Part shown: positions 61,917-64,000 of the stretch, one piece after another
Layout of the letters: each line of letters opens with the position of its first letter
Numbering within the stretch: the stretch's first letter is position 1
From: JAGPCK01 sp964535575
Lineage (GTDB): Bacteria > Bacteroidota > Bacteroidia > UKL13-3
Assembly (NCBI GenBank): GCA_964535575.1
Contig: CAZHTC010000002.1
Coordinates: 434,001 to 498,000, forward strand
Length of the DNA stretch: 64,000 nt
Reading direction: 5' to 3'
Translations under genes and position numbers: made by a program
Notes under the pieces: model-generated
Seen by the model: the letters and a program-made list of their open reading frames with translations, nothing else
Database searches by the model: none
What the model was told of the DNA's origin: nothing

Positions 61917-63065
61917 ATGAAGAATAAATACCATCTACTTATTCCTTTTCTGTGCCTGGCTCCGTTTGTCAATATACAGGCGCAGGTTTCACATGCTGTG
62001 CAGAACAAGAATTTTCTCATTGAAAAGGGAACAGGGCAGGTATGCGGCAGTTGCCCCGATATTGCTAAAAAGTGCGATACGGTAATTGATTCTCACCCCG
62101 GGCGAGGTATGTTGATTGAATATCACTTTGGTCCTGATGCGGCTCCCCAGGCCGGGGCATTGGCACAGGATTTCCGTACCTCTTATGGAGACACTATTTA
62201 TAACCCAAGCCCTAATGGGTTGCATTGGCCGTTTTATTTAAACATGATGGTGAACCGAAAAGATAGGGGTGTGCCTTATGGTTCTACTTTTATTTTCGGT
62301 CCAAACAACAATCAGGTACAACCGGAGGCAGATCTGGTGGTAAATGAAGTTTCACCCGTAAATCTGTACATGGCACCCAGCTATAATCCCAATACGCGTT
62401 TACTTACCGTTTATGCCGAAGTATATTATACTGCCAATGCCGCCACTGATAGTAACTACCTGCAAATTGCTATTACGGAAGATTCCATTATCTCCACGCA
62501 ATATGATCCGTTGAATTACACCCAGAACAACGGGTTTAATCCAAACTTTAATCACACCAACGTATTCAGAGCAAACATAAATGGTTTTGCAGGAGACTTA
62601 ATAACTACCACTACTCAAGGCACTACTATTTCGCGTACTTATACCTACACTATGCCCACCATGTATCGCAACATTGCCTGCAATCCGCAGCATTGTAAGC
62701 TCACCATGTATATAGCAGACAAAAAAGCTCCTTCGGGAATACAAAGTTTCACAGGTAAAATTATGACAGCTGTACGTACTAATTTTTATGGGGCTACACC
62801 TGCCGGAATAAACGATTTTACAGAAACAACGGAGGTAAATGTTTACCCAAACCCGGCCAGTGGTCAGTTAACTGTGCAAGCAGGTACATCGGGCAGTTAT
62901 TCATTGGTAATTACTGATATCACCGGACGTAATGTATATTCATCTGTTTTACCTTTTACTTTACAAACCACCGTGGACGTTTCCGGTTTCACGAAGGGGA
63001 TTTATTTAATACATGTTCAGTCGGAGCATGGAATAACTGTACAAAAAGTTGTCTGCGGACAATAA
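61917..63065 (+). CDS. Omp28-related T9SS type A protein
   Basis: The 382-residue protein has a signal peptide (MKNKYHLLIPFLCLAPFVNIQA). Residues 28-240 match the Omp28-like domain: KNFLIEKGTGQVCGSCPDIAKKC (thioredoxin-like CGSC), GRGMLIEYHFGPD, GLHWPFYLNMM and NLYMAPSYNPNTRLLTVYAEVYY, SNYLQIAITEDSII, and RTYTYTMPTMYR. The CxxC is intact, unlike in the related 39560 protein, so redox or metal binding remains possible. A type A T9SS tail closes it (VNVYPNPASGQLTVQAGTSG...YSLVITDITGRNVY). A second small T9SS gene begins 4 bases after its stop, so the two form an operon. Confidence 0.78.
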   Translation: MKNKYHLLIPFLCLAPFVNIQAQVSHAVQNKNFLIEKGTGQVCGSCPDIAKKCDTVIDSHPGRGMLIEYHFGPDAAPQAGALAQDFRTSYGDTIYNPSPNGLHWPFYLNMMVNRKDRGVPYGSTFIFGPNNNQVQPEADLVVNEVSPVNLYMAPSYNPNTRLLTVYAEVYYTANAATDSNYLQIAITEDSIISTQYDPLNYTQNNGFNPNFNHTNVFRANINGFAGDLITTTTQGTTISRTYTYTMPTMYRNIACNPQHCKLTMYIADKKAPSGIQSFTGKIMTAVRTNFYGATPAGINDFTETTEVNVYPNPASGQLTVQAGTSGSYSLVITDITGRNVYSSVLPFTLQTTVDVSGFTKGIYLIHVQSEHGITVQKVVCGQ

Positions 63066-63069
63066 GCCA

Positions 63070-63798
63070 ATGTTACTGAGATCAGGTATTTCAGGATTTT
63101 TTATTTTATTGTTTTGCGGAGCGCAGGCGCAGAGTTTACAACTTCTCAACCTGGATAATCATCTTTCACTTAGCAATGATACGCTGCTTATTCAATCAAA
63201 AGATAATGGAGGTTGGGTAGGATTTGAATCATTGGATTTGCGTGTAATTGTTAAGAATACCTCTTCGAATAATATAGAAGTCGGGGTTAAAAAAGTTGAA
63301 TATGAAACACTCCCTTCAAGTGTGCAGCATACCATTTGTTTTGCCGGGCAGTGTTATGATGTTTCCACCTTTGTTTCTCCTTTTCATGTAACACTTACCC
63401 CCGGGGCTGCCGACAGCGGTTTTATTGCACATTATTTATTTGATAACACCACCCATGTGCGAGGCGTCAATCATATAGCTTATGTGTTTTATGATGTAAA
63501 TCACCCGAACGATTCTGTTTTCGTTCATGTAATTTATAATTCTCTTGTTCCTTTAGCGGTGAATAAACTTCAGACTGATGTGTTGAATGTTTATCCCGTA
63601 CCGGCATCGGCATTGGTAACGGTTAAAGGATTGCCTGCTGAAGATATTGAACTTCACTTAACGGATATCACCGGAAAAAATATTTGGAATGCTTTTTCGA
63701 ACCGAAGTGCTGAATTCTTTTTTCCGGTAGCCTCACTTAAGCCGGGCGTTTACCTTTTACAGGTTAATGACACCACCAGAAAGGTTGTGGTGCAATAA
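63070..63798 (+). CDS. Small secreted T9SS type A protein
   Basis: The start is placed at ATG 63070 (MLLRSGISGFFILLFCGAQAQ, 242 residues), just after the previous stop; an in-frame ATG at 63049 overlaps that gene and adds seven residues. The mature part has a beta-sandwich of about 150 residues (LDLRVIVKNTSSNNIEVGVK, HTICFAGQCYDVSTFVSPFHV, HIAYVFYDVNHPNDSVFVHV) with a Cys pair (CFAGQC), then a type A tail (VLNVYPVPASALVTVKGLPAEDIELHLTDITGKN). It probably acts with the Omp28-like partner. The ligand is unknown. Confidence 0.72.
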   Translation: MLLRSGISGFFILLFCGAQAQSLQLLNLDNHLSLSNDTLLIQSKDNGGWVGFESLDLRVIVKNTSSNNIEVGVKKVEYETLPSSVQHTICFAGQCYDVSTFVSPFHVTLTPGAADSGFIAHYLFDNTTHVRGVNHIAYVFYDVNHPNDSVFVHVIYNSLVPLAVNKLQTDVLNVYPVPASALVTVKGLPAEDIELHLTDITGKNIWNAFSNRSAEFFFPVASLKPGVYLLQVNDTTRKVVVQ

Positions 63799-63870
63799 AC
63801 CGGAATAAAGGTTAAGAAATTTTATGAGTATTTCTGAGAAACCTGTTGGAGAAAAGTTGCTTCAAATTAA

Positions 63871-64000
63871 TCAATCCTCATAAATCCTTACTTCCGCTTT
63901 TCCTTCTTTCATCCAGCCACGGTACATGCCATCAGAGTTAAAGGGCAATTCAATGTTGCCTAAGTTGTCAATGGCAATTAAACCACCTTCTCCGCCCATT
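63871..64000 (-). CDS. Isoaspartyl peptidase / plant-type L-asparaginase (C-terminal part, runs off right edge)
   Basis: The last 42 codons, read on the minus strand, contain MGGEGGLIAIDNLGNIELPF and NSDGMYRGWMKEGKAEVRI before the TGA at 63871-63873. The order GGxGGxIAID...GN...LPFNSDGMYRG is the signature near the C-terminus of Ntn-hydrolase isoaspartyl peptidases (IaaA/EcAIII). The catalytic Thr lies outside the window, so activity cannot be judged. The family hydrolyses beta-aspartyl dipeptides, including the beta-Asp-Arg made by cyanophycinase (cphB, 12 kb away). A direct functional link is inference. Confidence 0.85.
   Translation of the reverse strand, partial: MGGEGGLIAIDNLGNIELPFNSDGMYRGWMKEGKAEVRIYED

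Overview
The window looks like chromosome of a free-living member of the Bacteroidota. This rests on about fifteen large secreted proteins that end in type IX secretion (T9SS) C-terminal signals (fourteen type A-like, one type B/CHU_C), several promoters of the Bacteroidota form TTTG-N19-TAnnTTTG, AT-rich codon use, and an ECF sigma gene next to an anti-sigma/beta-barrel hybrid. A Chitinophagales or Sphingobacteriales relative is plausible, but the order cannot be settled from the sequence. No rRNA, tRNA or CRISPR array was seen, and no T9SS machinery gene is present.

Layout. 1-6.6 kb holds mostly household genes: a partial lipoprotein, a PrsW-type membrane protease, a TIGR02757 protein, bifunctional FtcD, a previously easy-to-miss 40-residue Cys-rich metallothionein-like ORF followed by a long-stem terminator and a SigZ-like sigma factor, a probable outer-membrane protein and a SAM methyltransferase. 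6.6-15 kb holds two paralogous giant beta-helix T9SS proteins in tandem. They share a 695-bp exact 3' repeat, and one copy is frameshifted in a G5A6 tract. 15-26.5 kb mixes a cold-shock-domain protein, T9SS proteins (types A and B), lipoproteins, a histidine-kinase remnant, a methyltransferase and a REP-associated tyrosine transposase (RAYT) gene interrupted by an amber codon. 26.5-35 kb is a single 2826-residue surface protein with four repeated beta-helix modules and PKD-like domains. 35-47.4 kb carries more secreted proteins (duplicated beta-trefoil, Ig-like, delta-60, WG-repeat and PKD proteins). 47.8-51.7 kb holds a divergent cyanophycin synthetase/cyanophycinase pair (cphA/cphB). 51.8-63.8 kb is a plus-strand run: an ECF sigma operon, then secreted lyase-like, glycosidase-like, C25-like and Omp28-like T9SS proteins. 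The right edge enters an isoaspartyl peptidase/asparaginase gene, whose family cleaves the beta-Asp-Arg dipeptides released by cyanophycinase.

The least expected structure lies between genes. Three families of short, palindromic, REP/MITE-like repeats (called Rep-1, Rep-2 and Rep-3 here) are scattered from 21 to 51 kb. Rep-1 and Rep-3 copies sit on either side of the RAYT gene, which suggests this transposase lineage spread them. Rep-1 copies have short terminal inverted repeats and a GC-rich inner hairpin, and occur in both orientations and in internally deleted forms. A 49-bp exact direct repeat, containing a 16-bp palindrome, flanks the T9SS gene at 36.6-37.9 kb.

Functionally the window combines extracellular display and degradation (T9SS cargo), nitrogen storage (cyanophycin) and stress or metal response (SigZ plus metallothionein-like protein, cold-shock protein). 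All functions are inferred from sequence motifs recognised by eye; no database search was run.
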